Origin: Aalborgiella sp040079635
GTDB lineage: Bacteria > Pseudomonadota > Gammaproteobacteria > Burkholderiales > Burkholderiaceae_C
NCBI GenBank assembly: GCA_040079635.1
Contig: JBEBJY010000006.1
Span: 1 to 64,000 of the forward strand
Length of the DNA stretch: 64,000 nt
Direction: 5' to 3'
A program made the translations under genes and the position numbers. How positions within the stretch are numbered: the first letter of the stretch is position 1; every line of letters starts with the position of its first letter. The notes below the pieces were generated by a model. It was not told the DNA's origin. It did not search any database and worked only from the letters and a program-made list of their open reading frames with translations. This document shows positions 25,299 to 32,506 of this stretch, piece after piece.

Positions 25299-25358
25299 GA
25301 TTTTCTCCTTGTGGATGTAAATAAGCCTCAATTTAACGCCTAATAATCACCCAAGACC

Positions 25359-25372
25359 ATGATCTATATCAA
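25359..25372. promoter_or_regulatory. FNR/ANR-like box upstream of the DUF2892 gene
   Basis: ATGAT-CTAT-ATCAA matches TTGAT-N4-ATCAA at nine of ten positions, 61 bases upstream of the DUF2892 start. Confidence 0.45.
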
Positions 25373-25529
25373 AGCAAGCGCTGGTATTCAGTGACAAACT
25401 GACTACACACTTTACACAGCCTTTGCACGGCAGTACTTGAAGAGTTAAAACAGAGCCATACAATTCACTCTGGCAAGTTACTAACCAATGGGTTATTAAC
25501 CTAATTTTTGTAGGACATTACCGCGACCG

Positions 25530-25556
25530 TTGGCACTCTCGGTTTGTGAGTGCTAA
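25530..25556 (+). promoter_or_regulatory. CIRCE operator (HrcA site) overlapping the rpoH promoter
   Basis: TTGGCACTC, nine bases, GAGTGCTAA. The CIRCE consensus is TTAGCACTC-N9-GAGTGCTAA, so only one base differs. A TAATAT/TATAAT -10 element begins at the right arm and a TTGGCA -35 lies in the left arm. HrcA binding would therefore block RNA polymerase. It lies about 74 bases upstream of the rpoH start. Confidence 0.92.
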
Positions 25557-25629
25557 TATAATTACCTGAAATCGCAAGATTGTTGAAATTACATTGTTTC
25601 TTACGACTTCTTCTTTGGAGATCATCACA

Positions 25630-26589
25630 ATGTCACTGACTATGAATGCTTTACAACCCGTTAATTTGAAGAATAACAACACCCTAGCCACCGCTACGTG
25701 GGGCTTGGTGCCGTCGCTCGGCAATTTAGACGCCTACATCTCCAGCGCCAACCGCATGCCCATGCTGACGCTGGAAGAAGAGCAGCGCTATGCCAAAAAC
25801 CTGCGTGATAACAACGACTTAGACGCTGCTGAAAAGCTGGTTTTGTCGCATCTGCGCTTGGTTGTCTCTGTTTCTCGCAAGTATTTGGGCTACGGTTTGC
25901 CGCATGGCGACCTGATTCAAGAAGGCAATATCGGCCTGATGAAAGCCGTCAAACGCTTCGACCCCGACCAAGGCGTGCGCTTGGTGAGCTACGCCATGCA
26001 TTGGATCAAGGCTGAAATTCACGAATATGTGCTGAAAAACTGGCGCATGGTCAAAATGGCGACCACCAAAGCACAGCGCAAGTTGTTTTTCAACCTGCGC
26101 TCGATGAAGCAAGAATTCAAGGCAGATGCTGCCGCTTTGGGCCACGAAACCCATAGCGCCACCATGAGCGAGTCCGAAGTCAGCCTGATGGCCAAGACGC
26201 TGAACGTCAAGCCTGAAGAAGTGCTAGAGATGGAAATGCGCCTCTCCGGTGGCGACGTGCTGCTTGACCCGACGCCCAACGACGACGGTGAAGAAGCCTT
26301 CGGCCCCATCTCTTACCTGTCCGACACCCACCACGAACCCACCAACATGATAGAAGCGCACCAGCGCGATTTGTTGGCAAGCGACGGCATAGCCGCAGCC
26401 CTAGCCGAGCTAGACGACCGCAGCCGCAAAATCGTGGAAGAACGTTGGTTAAAAGTCAACGACGACAGCTCAGGCGGCATGACTTTGCACGACTTGGCAG
26501 CCGTCTACGGCGTTAGCGCCGAACGGATTCGCCAGATTGAAGTGGCGGCGATGAAGAAAATGAAGAAGACTTTGGCTGAGTTTGCGTAA
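25630..26589 (+). CDS. rpoH: RNA polymerase sigma-32 (heat-shock sigma factor)
   Basis: 319-residue group 3-like sigma-70 factor that directs heat-shock transcription. Region 2 reads HLRLVVSVSRKYLGYGLPHGDLIQEGNIGLMKAVKRFD. QRKLFFNLRSMK is the RpoH box unique to sigma-32. Region 4 ends YGVSAERIRQIEVAAMKKMKK. The ATG at 25630 has GGAGATCAT upstream. The CIRCE operator at 25530 indicates repression by HrcA, so sigma-32 level would respond to chaperone titration of HrcA. A strong terminator follows at 26607. Confidence 0.97.
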   Translation: MSLTMNALQPVNLKNNNTLATATWGLVPSLGNLDAYISSANRMPMLTLEEEQRYAKNLRDNNDLDAAEKLVLSHLRLVVSVSRKYLGYGLPHGDLIQEGNIGLMKAVKRFDPDQGVRLVSYAMHWIKAEIHEYVLKNWRMVKMATTKAQRKLFFNLRSMKQEFKADAAALGHETHSATMSESEVSLMAKTLNVKPEEVLEMEMRLSGGDVLLDPTPNDDGEEAFGPISYLSDTHHEPTNMIEAHQRDLLASDGIAAALAELDDRSRKIVEERWLKVNDDSSGGMTLHDLAAVYGVSAERIRQIEVAAMKKMKKTLAEFA

Positions 26590-26606
26590 AACTCGCTGAA
26601 CCAATT

Positions 26607-26642
26607 AAAAAGGCTCTCACGTGATGTGAAGAGCCTTTTTTA
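26607..26642 (+). terminator. Intrinsic terminator of rpoH
   Basis: AAAAAGGCTCT and AGAGCCTTTTTT form an 11-base stem around a 12-base loop, with a T run. It starts 18 bases after the rpoH stop. Confidence 0.92.
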
Positions 26643-26659
26643 ACGCAAAAATATGCCTC

Positions 26660-26702
26660 TAGCCGGCGTATTTATTGCCTGAACTGCTATATTATTTATA
26701 GC
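26660..26702 (+). repeat. 43-bp dispersed element, copy E5 (intergenic)
   Basis: TAGCCGGCGTATTTATTGCC, then GCTATATTATTTATAGC. It lies between the rpoH terminator and the end of the next gene. Confidence 0.95.
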
Positions 26703-26720
26703 GAATACAACCTCATATTA

Positions 26721-27677
26721 CTACTTCGAAAGTGGCAAACCCATTTGAAGCGGAGCTTTATGCTCCCTAACACGCTCAATCACATATTCTGACTTTAATC
26801 CCACATCAGAAATACTTTGTATGCGCCTTAAATCTACTACAAGAACATCACCTTTACCGAATCGTTCATCACCTGATGCAATCCGTGCACTGAAATTTTC
26901 ATCGGCTATTTCAGCGAAAAATGAATTGCTCCCATCACTAAATCGCCATTTGTTGCCATCTTTGAATACAGCCGATTCAATTTGAAGCAGCATTCCTTCA
27001 CTAATAATGTCAGAAACAACATCCGCATTACTAGCAGCCACCTCAAAATACACAGCCTCTTCTTTTGTAATTACAGCTTCTGTAACTCCGTCTTGAGCAC
27101 TAGCAAAGAAGTCGATTCCCTCATTTTCTAATGGCTTAACGACGCGAGCCAACGATTGCCTAATTACTCGACTTTTATAGAGCTTACCCGTAGCTAAATC
27201 TGCTTCGAATGTTTCGGACAACTCTGTAGTGTGTATTTCAAATATCGTCTTGTCACCATCAAATCGAATAGAACTTGGCTTTCTGCCCTTTAGCCACTTG
27301 ACCACTCCAATTACGCCAGCTGAACCCAAAATACCAATCGCACCAAGAATTTCTAAAAGATTTGCGGCCGCAGATGCTTCCGGACCAGAAAAAATAGAAA
27401 CAATTTGATCTTTGATACTTTGAAGAGCGACTAAATCAAATTCAAATGAACCGCTTTTAAAAGTACCATGTACGTGAACTCGAACTTCAGCAGAATCAGG
27501 GAAAAGCGAACGATTTGCTTCTTCTAAAAGAGAGGACAAAGCAATAAGTGCTGGAGCAAGCTCTCTAACGTCCATTTGATGGTTAGCTAGAGCAGGCCCA
27601 TCATATTTAATTGAAAAATGTACGTTCGCGGTCATGTATTGATTGTAAGCTGCGATATCTCGTATGGGGTTACTCAC
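26721..27677 (-). CDS. Conserved hypothetical protein with a central hydrophobic segment
   Basis: 318 residues that I do not assign to a named function. The N-terminal part holds IKYDGPALANHQMDVRELAP, a motif I have seen in uncharacterised proteins of mobile or accessory regions, followed by EEANRSLFP and RVHVHGTFKSGSFEFDL. A Gly/Ala-rich hydrophobic stretch near residues 100-125 could be one membrane helix. The C-terminal half is acidic and beta-rich. Codon use looks more A/T-rich than that of its neighbours. The start is either the GTG at 27677 (AGGG just upstream) or an ATG at 27635. It is isolated between a 43-bp element and an RDD gene. Confidence 0.75.
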   Translation of the reverse strand: MSNPIRDIAAYNQYMTANVHFSIKYDGPALANHQMDVRELAPALIALSSLLEEANRSLFPDSAEVRVHVHGTFKSGSFEFDLVALQSIKDQIVSIFSGPEASAAANLLEILGAIGILGSAGVIGVVKWLKGRKPSSIRFDGDKTIFEIHTTELSETFEADLATGKLYKSRVIRQSLARVVKPLENEGIDFFASAQDGVTEAVITKEEAVYFEVAASNADVVSDIISEGMLLQIESAVFKDGNKWRFSDGSNSFFAEIADENFSARIASGDERFGKGDVLVVDLRRIQSISDVGLKSEYVIERVREHKAPLQMGLPLSK

Positions 27678-27743
27678 TTTCCCTAGCTTTAAACTACTTT
27701 AACAAGCACCATTTCAAGTTACAAATACATTCAAGGAATAAAA

Positions 27744-28223
27744 ATGACCGATTTAACCCCTGAAAACGTCGAATACGCTGGCTTTTGGATACGTGTGGGC
27801 GCTTCCATCATTGACTCGATTTTGTTGATGATGATTACCTACCCAATTCTTTACGCCGTGTACGGCTGGGCGGGGTTGGATTATGGGGACGCCATGAAAA
27901 CGACAGGGTTTGTGGATATTTTGCTGACTTGGATTTTGCCAGTGGTCGCGGTTATTTGGTTTTGGACGGCAAAACAAGCTACGCCGGGCAAAATGTTGTT
28001 GTCGCTGCGGGTGGTGGATGCTAAAACGGGCAGTAGCCTGACCGTTGGGCAAAGCTTGGTGCGCTATGTGGGGTATTTTGTGTCTGCTATACCGTTTTGC
28101 CTAGGTTTGATTTGGGTAGGTTTTGACAGCAAAAAACAAGGCTGGCACGACAAGATTGCAGGCACGGTGGTGGTACGCAGCAAAAATGCGGGCACGGAGG
28201 CGGTGCGGTTTCCGCAGGCTTGA
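27744..28223 (+). CDS. RDD family membrane protein
   Basis: 159 residues with the RDD signature: FWIRVGASIIDSILLMM (Arg and Asp in the first helix) and ATPGKMLLSLRVVDAKTG between helices, then GLIWVGFDSKKQGWHDKIAGT, the conserved C-terminal Asp-Lys-x-Gly-Trp-His-Asp loop. Three to four membrane helices. Function of the family is poorly known; some members are ion antiporters. AAGGAAT precedes the ATG. Confidence 0.9.
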   Translation: MTDLTPENVEYAGFWIRVGASIIDSILLMMITYPILYAVYGWAGLDYGDAMKTTGFVDILLTWILPVVAVIWFWTAKQATPGKMLLSLRVVDAKTGSSLTVGQSLVRYVGYFVSAIPFCLGLIWVGFDSKKQGWHDKIAGTVVVRSKNAGTEAVRFPQA

Positions 28224-28254
28224 AAACCTAGATTTAGAGGCTATTTTAGGCCTC

Positions 28255-28297
28255 TAGTCGGCGTATTTATTGCCTGAATAGCTATAGTATTTATAGT
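28255..28297 (+). repeat. 43-bp dispersed element, copy E6 (intergenic)
   Basis: TAGTCGGCGTATTTATTGCC, then GCTATAGTATTTATAGT. A flanking hairpin (TAGAGGC ... GCCTCTA at 28235-28256) abuts its left end, suggesting a longer structured unit. It is 39 bases upstream of the YjdI-like gene. Confidence 0.92.
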
Positions 28298-28336
28298 AAA
28301 TTATGACTCACATCGAGGTCAATGAAGGAGAAAATC

Positions 28337-28543
28337 ATGCAAAAGGAATATAGCAACGGCGATATCACCGTTATCTGGAATGCTGAGAAATGCCAGCATG
28401 CTGGCAAATGTGTGCAGGGTCTGCCGCAGGTGTTTAGGCCCAAAGAGCAGCCTTGGATCAAAATCGAGCAAGCCAGCTCGACTGACATCGTGGCGACGGT
28501 GCATAAATGCCCTTCAGGTGCGTTGAGCATCAAGGGCGAATAA
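28337..28543 (+). CDS. (4Fe-4S) divergent mono-cluster protein, YjdI-like
   Basis: 68 residues, MQKEYSNGDITVIWNAEKCQ with HAGKCVQGLPQVF and a third and fourth ligand region ATVHKCPSGALSIKG. This is the YjdI/Fer4_19 family, a short ferredoxin-like domain with one iron-sulfur cluster and three visible Cys. AAGGAG lies at ideal distance from the ATG at 28337. Its partner protein is unknown. Confidence 0.88.
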   Translation: MQKEYSNGDITVIWNAEKCQHAGKCVQGLPQVFRPKEQPWIKIEQASSTDIVATVHKCPSGALSIKGE

Positions 28544-28595
28544 CCCCAAAAGTGAGCCGTCTGAATCAATGCCATTTTAGGCAATTTTAGACTCC

Positions 28596-28638
28596 TAGCC
28601 GGCGTATTTATTGCCTAATTTGCTATATAATTTATAGC
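28596..28638 (+). repeat. 43-bp dispersed element, copy E7 (intergenic)
   Basis: TAGCCGGCGTATTTATTGCC, then GCTATATAATTTATAGC. It ends 18 bases before the next ATG, so it forms most of that leader. Confidence 0.95.
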
Positions 28639-28656
28639 AAATTAGCACCCTTACTC

Positions 28657-29073
28657 ATGACCAGATACAAACAGCTCAAAGACATCAGCCCTCGCAACAA
28701 GCTCATCATGGGGATTTGCATGGCAGGTGTTGGTTTGTTCACAGCGTGGTTGGTAACGGCACACCCTGAGCGGCTGCGCGCGCCACTGTGGGTGGCGTTG
28801 ACGGCTTGTTTTTGCTTTGTCGTGGCTGGCATGGCGGTCGCGCTGCATGCTTTTGTCTCGCGCAGGGCGTACAGCTGGTTCATGGTGGTTTTGCTGGGTG
28901 CGATGGCAGCTATCCCCGCTTGGATCGCTTTGGGTTTTGGCACGCGCCAATGCACGACAAACTTCGCTTACATTGCCAGTGAATTCAGTTGCCGGGCAGT
29001 TTTCGGAATCTCCGCCCTGCTGCTCGCGGGCATGCTGGCAGTAGCGGTGCGCCAAGCATACAAAATGCGGTGA
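28657..29073 (+). CDS. Hypothetical membrane protein
   Basis: 138 residues with four hydrophobic helices (about 16-35, 45-67, 74-95, 112-130). The short basic N-terminus and C-terminus suggest both ends lie in the cytoplasm. A cysteine pair in the last loop (RQCTTNF, EFSCRAV) could form a disulfide in the periplasm. I do not recognise the family. The leader contains a 43-bp element and no strong Shine-Dalgarno is visible, so it may be poorly translated. Confidence 0.7.
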   Translation: MTRYKQLKDISPRNKLIMGICMAGVGLFTAWLVTAHPERLRAPLWVALTACFCFVVAGMAVALHAFVSRRAYSWFMVVLLGAMAAIPAWIALGFGTRQCTTNFAYIASEFSCRAVFGISALLLAGMLAVAVRQAYKMR

Positions 29074-29121
29074 TATGGCTAGCTAGATTTTGAGCTCAGC
29101 CACGTCTGCCACAATGGGGCA

Positions 29122-29916
29122 ATGACTTACCAACACATCCTAGTTTCTGCCGACGCATCTACGGCAGACGCCATCACCACCATCACACTGAACCGCCCCG
29201 ACAAACGCAACGCGTTGTCGCTAGAGGTGCTTTTGGAGTTGACGGACGCGCTGCAAATGACCGCTAAAAGCGATGCGCGGGGGGTGATTTTGGCGGCGAA
29301 TGGGCCGGTTTTCAGTGCGGGGCACAATTTTGGCGACATGGCGGGGGCGACGCTGGACGAGGCGCGGCATTTGTTTAAGGTTTGCACGGTGATGATGGAT
29401 GCGATTCAAACCATGCCGCAGCCGGTGATTGCCAAAGTACATGCGCTGGCGACGGCGGCGGGCTGCCAGTTGGTCGCTACTTGCGATTTGGCGATTGCGG
29501 CGGACACGGCTTCGTTTGCGATTCCGGGCGGCAAATCAGGGCTGTTTTGCCACACGCCGCTGGTGGCAGTGGCGCGAAACCTAGGGCGCAAGCGGGCGCT
29601 GGAGATGGCGCTGACGGGCGACGCCATCAGCGCGGCGACGGCGGCGGATTGGGGGCTGATCAACCGTGCCGTGCCCGCAGACCAGTTGGATGCTGCCGTT
29701 TTAGACTTGATTACCCGCGCCACGCGGGGTAGTGCGCTGGCCAAAGGAGCCGGTAAACGCGGTTTTTACAGCCAAATAGATTCTCCGCAAAAAGATGCCT
29801 ACCAACTGGCCGCCGAGTTGATGGCGACCGGTGCGCTCACAAAAGATGGACAAGAAGGCATCAAAGCCTTTTTAGAAAAGCGGCCAGCTGTTTATACTCA
29901 AAAATATGAATTTTAG
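29122..29916 (+). CDS. Enoyl-CoA hydratase/isomerase family protein
   Basis: 264 residues of the crotonase fold. LNRPDKRNALSLEVLLEL opens the domain. FSAGHNFGDMAGATL holds the first oxyanion-hole segment, and the second follows in ATAAGCQLVATCDLAIAADTASFAIPGGKSGL. Most hydratases carry two catalytic Glu; here the first is not at its usual place after GGKSG, so this may be another crotonase-family reaction. Base composition is G/C-richer than that of the flanking genes. It ends 18 bases before a 43-bp element. Confidence 0.9.
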   Translation: MTYQHILVSADASTADAITTITLNRPDKRNALSLEVLLELTDALQMTAKSDARGVILAANGPVFSAGHNFGDMAGATLDEARHLFKVCTVMMDAIQTMPQPVIAKVHALATAAGCQLVATCDLAIAADTASFAIPGGKSGLFCHTPLVAVARNLGRKRALEMALTGDAISAATAADWGLINRAVPADQLDAAVLDLITRATRGSALAKGAGKRGFYSQIDSPQKDAYQLAAELMATGALTKDGQEGIKAFLEKRPAVYTQKYEF

Positions 29917-29933
29917 GAGTAAAAATATGACTC

Positions 29934-29976
29934 TAGCCGGCGTATTTATTGCCTAAGCCGCTATTTAATTTATAGC
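29934..29976 (+). repeat. 43-bp dispersed element, copy E8 (intergenic)
   Basis: TAGCCGGCGTATTTATTGCC, then GCTATTTAATTTATAGC. It lies between two convergent genes and nearly fills the 64-base spacer. Confidence 0.95.
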
Positions 29977-29980
29977 AAAA

Positions 29981-30949
29981 CTAAATCACTTCAACCCGAT
30001 ATTCCACCGCCAAGGTGTGCGCTTTGCCAGCTGCTACGGTAACGGCGTTACTCAAAGCATTGGCGCTTTCTACGCAAACGAAGCGTTTCCAGCCCCCTGC
30101 GCCTAGGTCTCCCATTTGCGCGGCTCTGGCGGCCCAGGGGTTCCAAACGACTGTGCTTTGGCTGCCTAGTTTGGCGATGTGGATGCTGCGTTTGAAGCCC
30201 CTGTCGACGATGGTGCAACGCTCTGGGGTGTTGACGTAGACGCGGTCGACCTCTTCACCAAACGAGATGGCGCCGGTTTGGTCGCCCTCGGTCCAGCCGG
30301 CGGCTTTGTCGTGAAAATGGGTGCCGTGCAAACCGTTGACTTCAATTTGCGCGATGCTGCTGACAGCGAAATAAGTGTGCAGCGCCTCGGTGATATGGAA
30401 GTCAACATCGCCCAAATTGCGGGTGATGAGGGCGATTTTGAGGGTGTCACCAACGTTGATGAGCATGTCCAGCTGCGCTTGGTGCGGCCACATGGCTTGC
30501 ATGGCGGTGGTGATGGGCATGGTGAGGTTGATTTCGGTCGAGCCGTCTTCTAAGCTGCGGGTGCTTTTGACTTGCCATTGTTGTGTGCGGGCAAAACCGT
30601 GCATAGGAAAGCTGGGATCTGAACCATGCGCGCTGAACCACGGCCAGCAGACGGGTATGCCGCCGCGAATGGATTTGCCGGGAGCAAATTGTGCGTCAGC
30701 AGACATCCAAATCACAGGTTGTTGGGTCGTTCCATCGTTGTTGATAGGTTGCCAACACAGCACTTGGCCACCTTGCAGGCAGATGCTGGCTGTGGCGTGG
30801 GCGTTGGTGATGTCGGCAACCACCACACCTTCTGCCAAGCCCTCACCTGCGGTTTTGAAGCGCAGTTTGAAGGGGATGGCAAAGCGGTCGTTTAGTTCAC
30901 TTAGCCCGTTAAGCTCAGCCGAGGCGTCAGAGGAAAAGTCCATAGCCAT
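29981..30949 (-). CDS. yeaD: D-hexose-6-phosphate mutarotase (YeaD-type)
   Basis: 322 residues of the aldose epimerase-like fold. SICLQGGQVLCWQP and SIRGGIPVCWPWFSAHG match the sugar-phosphate pocket of YeaD proteins. HGFARTQQWQV and TEALHTYFAVSSIAQIEVNGL contain catalytic His and Glu candidates. VVWNPWAARAAQMGDLGAGGWKRFVCVE is the C-terminal hallmark. It interconverts alpha and beta anomers of hexose-6-phosphates. It lies 7 bases downstream of sco and may be read with it. Confidence 0.92.
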   Translation of the reverse strand: MAMDFSSDASAELNGLSELNDRFAIPFKLRFKTAGEGLAEGVVVADITNAHATASICLQGGQVLCWQPINNDGTTQQPVIWMSADAQFAPGKSIRGGIPVCWPWFSAHGSDPSFPMHGFARTQQWQVKSTRSLEDGSTEINLTMPITTAMQAMWPHQAQLDMLINVGDTLKIALITRNLGDVDFHITEALHTYFAVSSIAQIEVNGLHGTHFHDKAAGWTEGDQTGAISFGEEVDRVYVNTPERCTIVDRGFKRSIHIAKLGSQSTVVWNPWAARAAQMGDLGAGGWKRFVCVESANALSNAVTVAAGKAHTLAVEYRVEVI

Positions 30950-30956
30950 AGCGTGC

Positions 30957-31595
30957 TTAATTCAGTAACAGTTTGAGGTCAGACGCCAAGGCCTCTGCCC
31001 CGCTGCCGTAGCGGGTGTAAAGGCGTACATTGCCCTTGGTGTCATACACAAAGCTGCCAGCCGAGTGGTCCATGCTGTAGCTGGTGTCAGTGCGACCGGG
31101 CACTTTTTTGTAATAGGTTTTAAAGTTTTTAGCGAGGTCGACCAACTTCTCTGGTGTGGTGCGCAGGGCTAGAAACGTGGGGTCAAAGTTGCCCATGTAG
31201 GCTTTGAGCACTGGCAAGGTGTCGCGCTCAGGGTCGATGGTGATGAAGAGGCCTTGTATTTTGTCGCCATCGCCTTTGTTGTTTTTTTCGAGTAGCTTTT
31301 TGGCTTCAGCCAATTCAGCCATAGAGGTGGGGCAAACGTCTGGGCATTGGGTGAAACCGAAGAATAAAACGACGACTTTGCCAGCAAAATCTTTGATGCT
31401 GCGGGCTTGTCCGTTATGGTCAACCATGGTGCCATCGGCGGTGAAGTCTTTGGCGTAGTCTGCCCCTGTGATATCCACCGATTTGAACGCCATTTTTTTC
31501 TCAGTACATGCCGTAAATAGTGCTGTAGCCGGCGTAATTATTGCCAAAGCAGCTATTGATTTGATAGTATTGTGCAGCAAAGAACGTTTATTCAT
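30957..31595 (-). CDS. sco: SCO1/SenC copper chaperone; signal peptide built from a 43-bp element
   Basis: About 212 residues. The thioredoxin-like domain holds FFGFTQCPDVCPTSMAEL (CxxxC copper site) and YSMDHSAGSFVYD with the third ligand His. It delivers copper to the CuA site of cytochrome oxidase subunit II. The ATG at 31595 gives MNKRSLLHNTIKSIAALAII and then a lipobox-like LFTAC, so it is probably a lipoprotein. Residues 10-23, which include the hydrophobic core of the signal, are encoded by the 43-bp element at 31526-31568. A TTG four codons earlier is an alternative start. It follows ctaB in the cox assembly operon. Confidence 0.93.
   Translation of the reverse strand: MNKRSLLHNTIKSIAALAIITPATALFTACTEKKMAFKSVDITGADYAKDFTADGTMVDHNGQARSIKDFAGKVVVLFFGFTQCPDVCPTSMAELAEAKKLLEKNNKGDGDKIQGLFITIDPERDTLPVLKAYMGNFDPTFLALRTTPEKLVDLAKNFKTYYKKVPGRTDTSYSMDHSAGSFVYDTKGNVRLYTRYGSGAEALASDLKLLLN
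31526..31568 (+). repeat. 43-bp dispersed element, copy E9 (inside sco signal peptide)
   Basis: TAGCCGGCGTAATTATTGCC, then GCTATTGATTTGATAGT on the plus strand. It is read antisense by sco as TIKSIAALAIITPA (residues 10-23), a frame with no stop in the consensus. Confidence 0.9.
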
Positions 31596-31621
31596 AGTAG
31601 TTTTCAAGGTTCTTTTTCAGG

Positions 31622-32503
31622 TTAAAAAAGGTAATGATCAATCAGCAAAGCGGCAAACAATGCGCTGAGGTGGATCAAAGAAAAGCGAAAGGTTTTACGC
31701 GCCAGCTCGTCCGAATAATTGCGCCACAAGGCGAAGGCGTAGCCGGTGAAGCCGAAGCTCAAAACCACGGCCGTAGCCAAATACAACCATGAACTCATGC
31801 CAAACACAAAGGGCATCAAACATGCGGGAAACAGCACCAAGGTGTACAAAAACACCTGCAAGCGGGTGAATTCATTACCGTGGGTGACGGGCAGCATGGG
31901 CAGGCCGGACTTGCGGTAGTCTTCCACACGGTACAGTGCCAGTGCCCAAAAGTGCGGCGGGGTCCACAAGAAGATGATCAAAAACAGAATCAAAGCCTCA
32001 GGACCGACGTTGTTGGTCATCGCCGCCCAGCCGAGCACGGGGGGCATCGCGCCTGATGCGCCGCCGATGACGATGTTTTGCGGGGTAAGCGGCTTCAAAA
32101 TCACGGTGTAGATGACGGCGTAACCAATGAAAGTGGCAAAGGTGAGCCACATGGTGAGCGGATTGACCCAAAAGTACAGGATCGCTGAGCCCAATGCACA
32201 CAAAACGGCTGAAAAGATGAGAGTTTGCGTGTCGCTGAGCTCGCCTTTGGCAGTGGGTCGCCAAGCGGTACGTTTCATTTTGGCGTCAATGCCTTTTTCA
32301 ACGATGCAATTGAACGCTGCGGCAGCGCCTGCGACCAACCAAATACCCAAGCAAGCGAGCAAACCGACTTTGAACTCGGCTGCTGATGGCATGCCAGGCA
32401 CGGCCAAGACCATGCCAATCAGAGCGCAAAAAACGATGAGTTGAATCACACGGGGCTTGGTGAGGGCGTAAAACTGCTGGAGAACTGTCATTGAAAGAGT
32501 CAT
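31622..32503 (-). CDS. ctaB: Protoheme IX farnesyltransferase (heme O synthase)
   Basis: 293 residues with eight to nine membrane helices of the UbiA superfamily. NCIVEKGIDAKMKRTAWRPT is the first prenyl-diphosphate site, and YRVEDYRKSGLPMLPVTHG the second region. It attaches a farnesyl group to heme b to form heme O for cytochrome oxidase. Four bases separate it from ctaA upstream, and sco follows. Full length. Confidence 0.97.
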   Translation of the reverse strand: MTLSMTVLQQFYALTKPRVIQLIVFCALIGMVLAVPGMPSAAEFKVGLLACLGIWLVAGAAAAFNCIVEKGIDAKMKRTAWRPTAKGELSDTQTLIFSAVLCALGSAILYFWVNPLTMWLTFATFIGYAVIYTVILKPLTPQNIVIGGASGAMPPVLGWAAMTNNVGPEALILFLIIFLWTPPHFWALALYRVEDYRKSGLPMLPVTHGNEFTRLQVFLYTLVLFPACLMPFVFGMSSWLYLATAVVLSFGFTGYAFALWRNYSDELARKTFRFSLIHLSALFAALLIDHYLF

Positions 32504-32506
32504 GGC

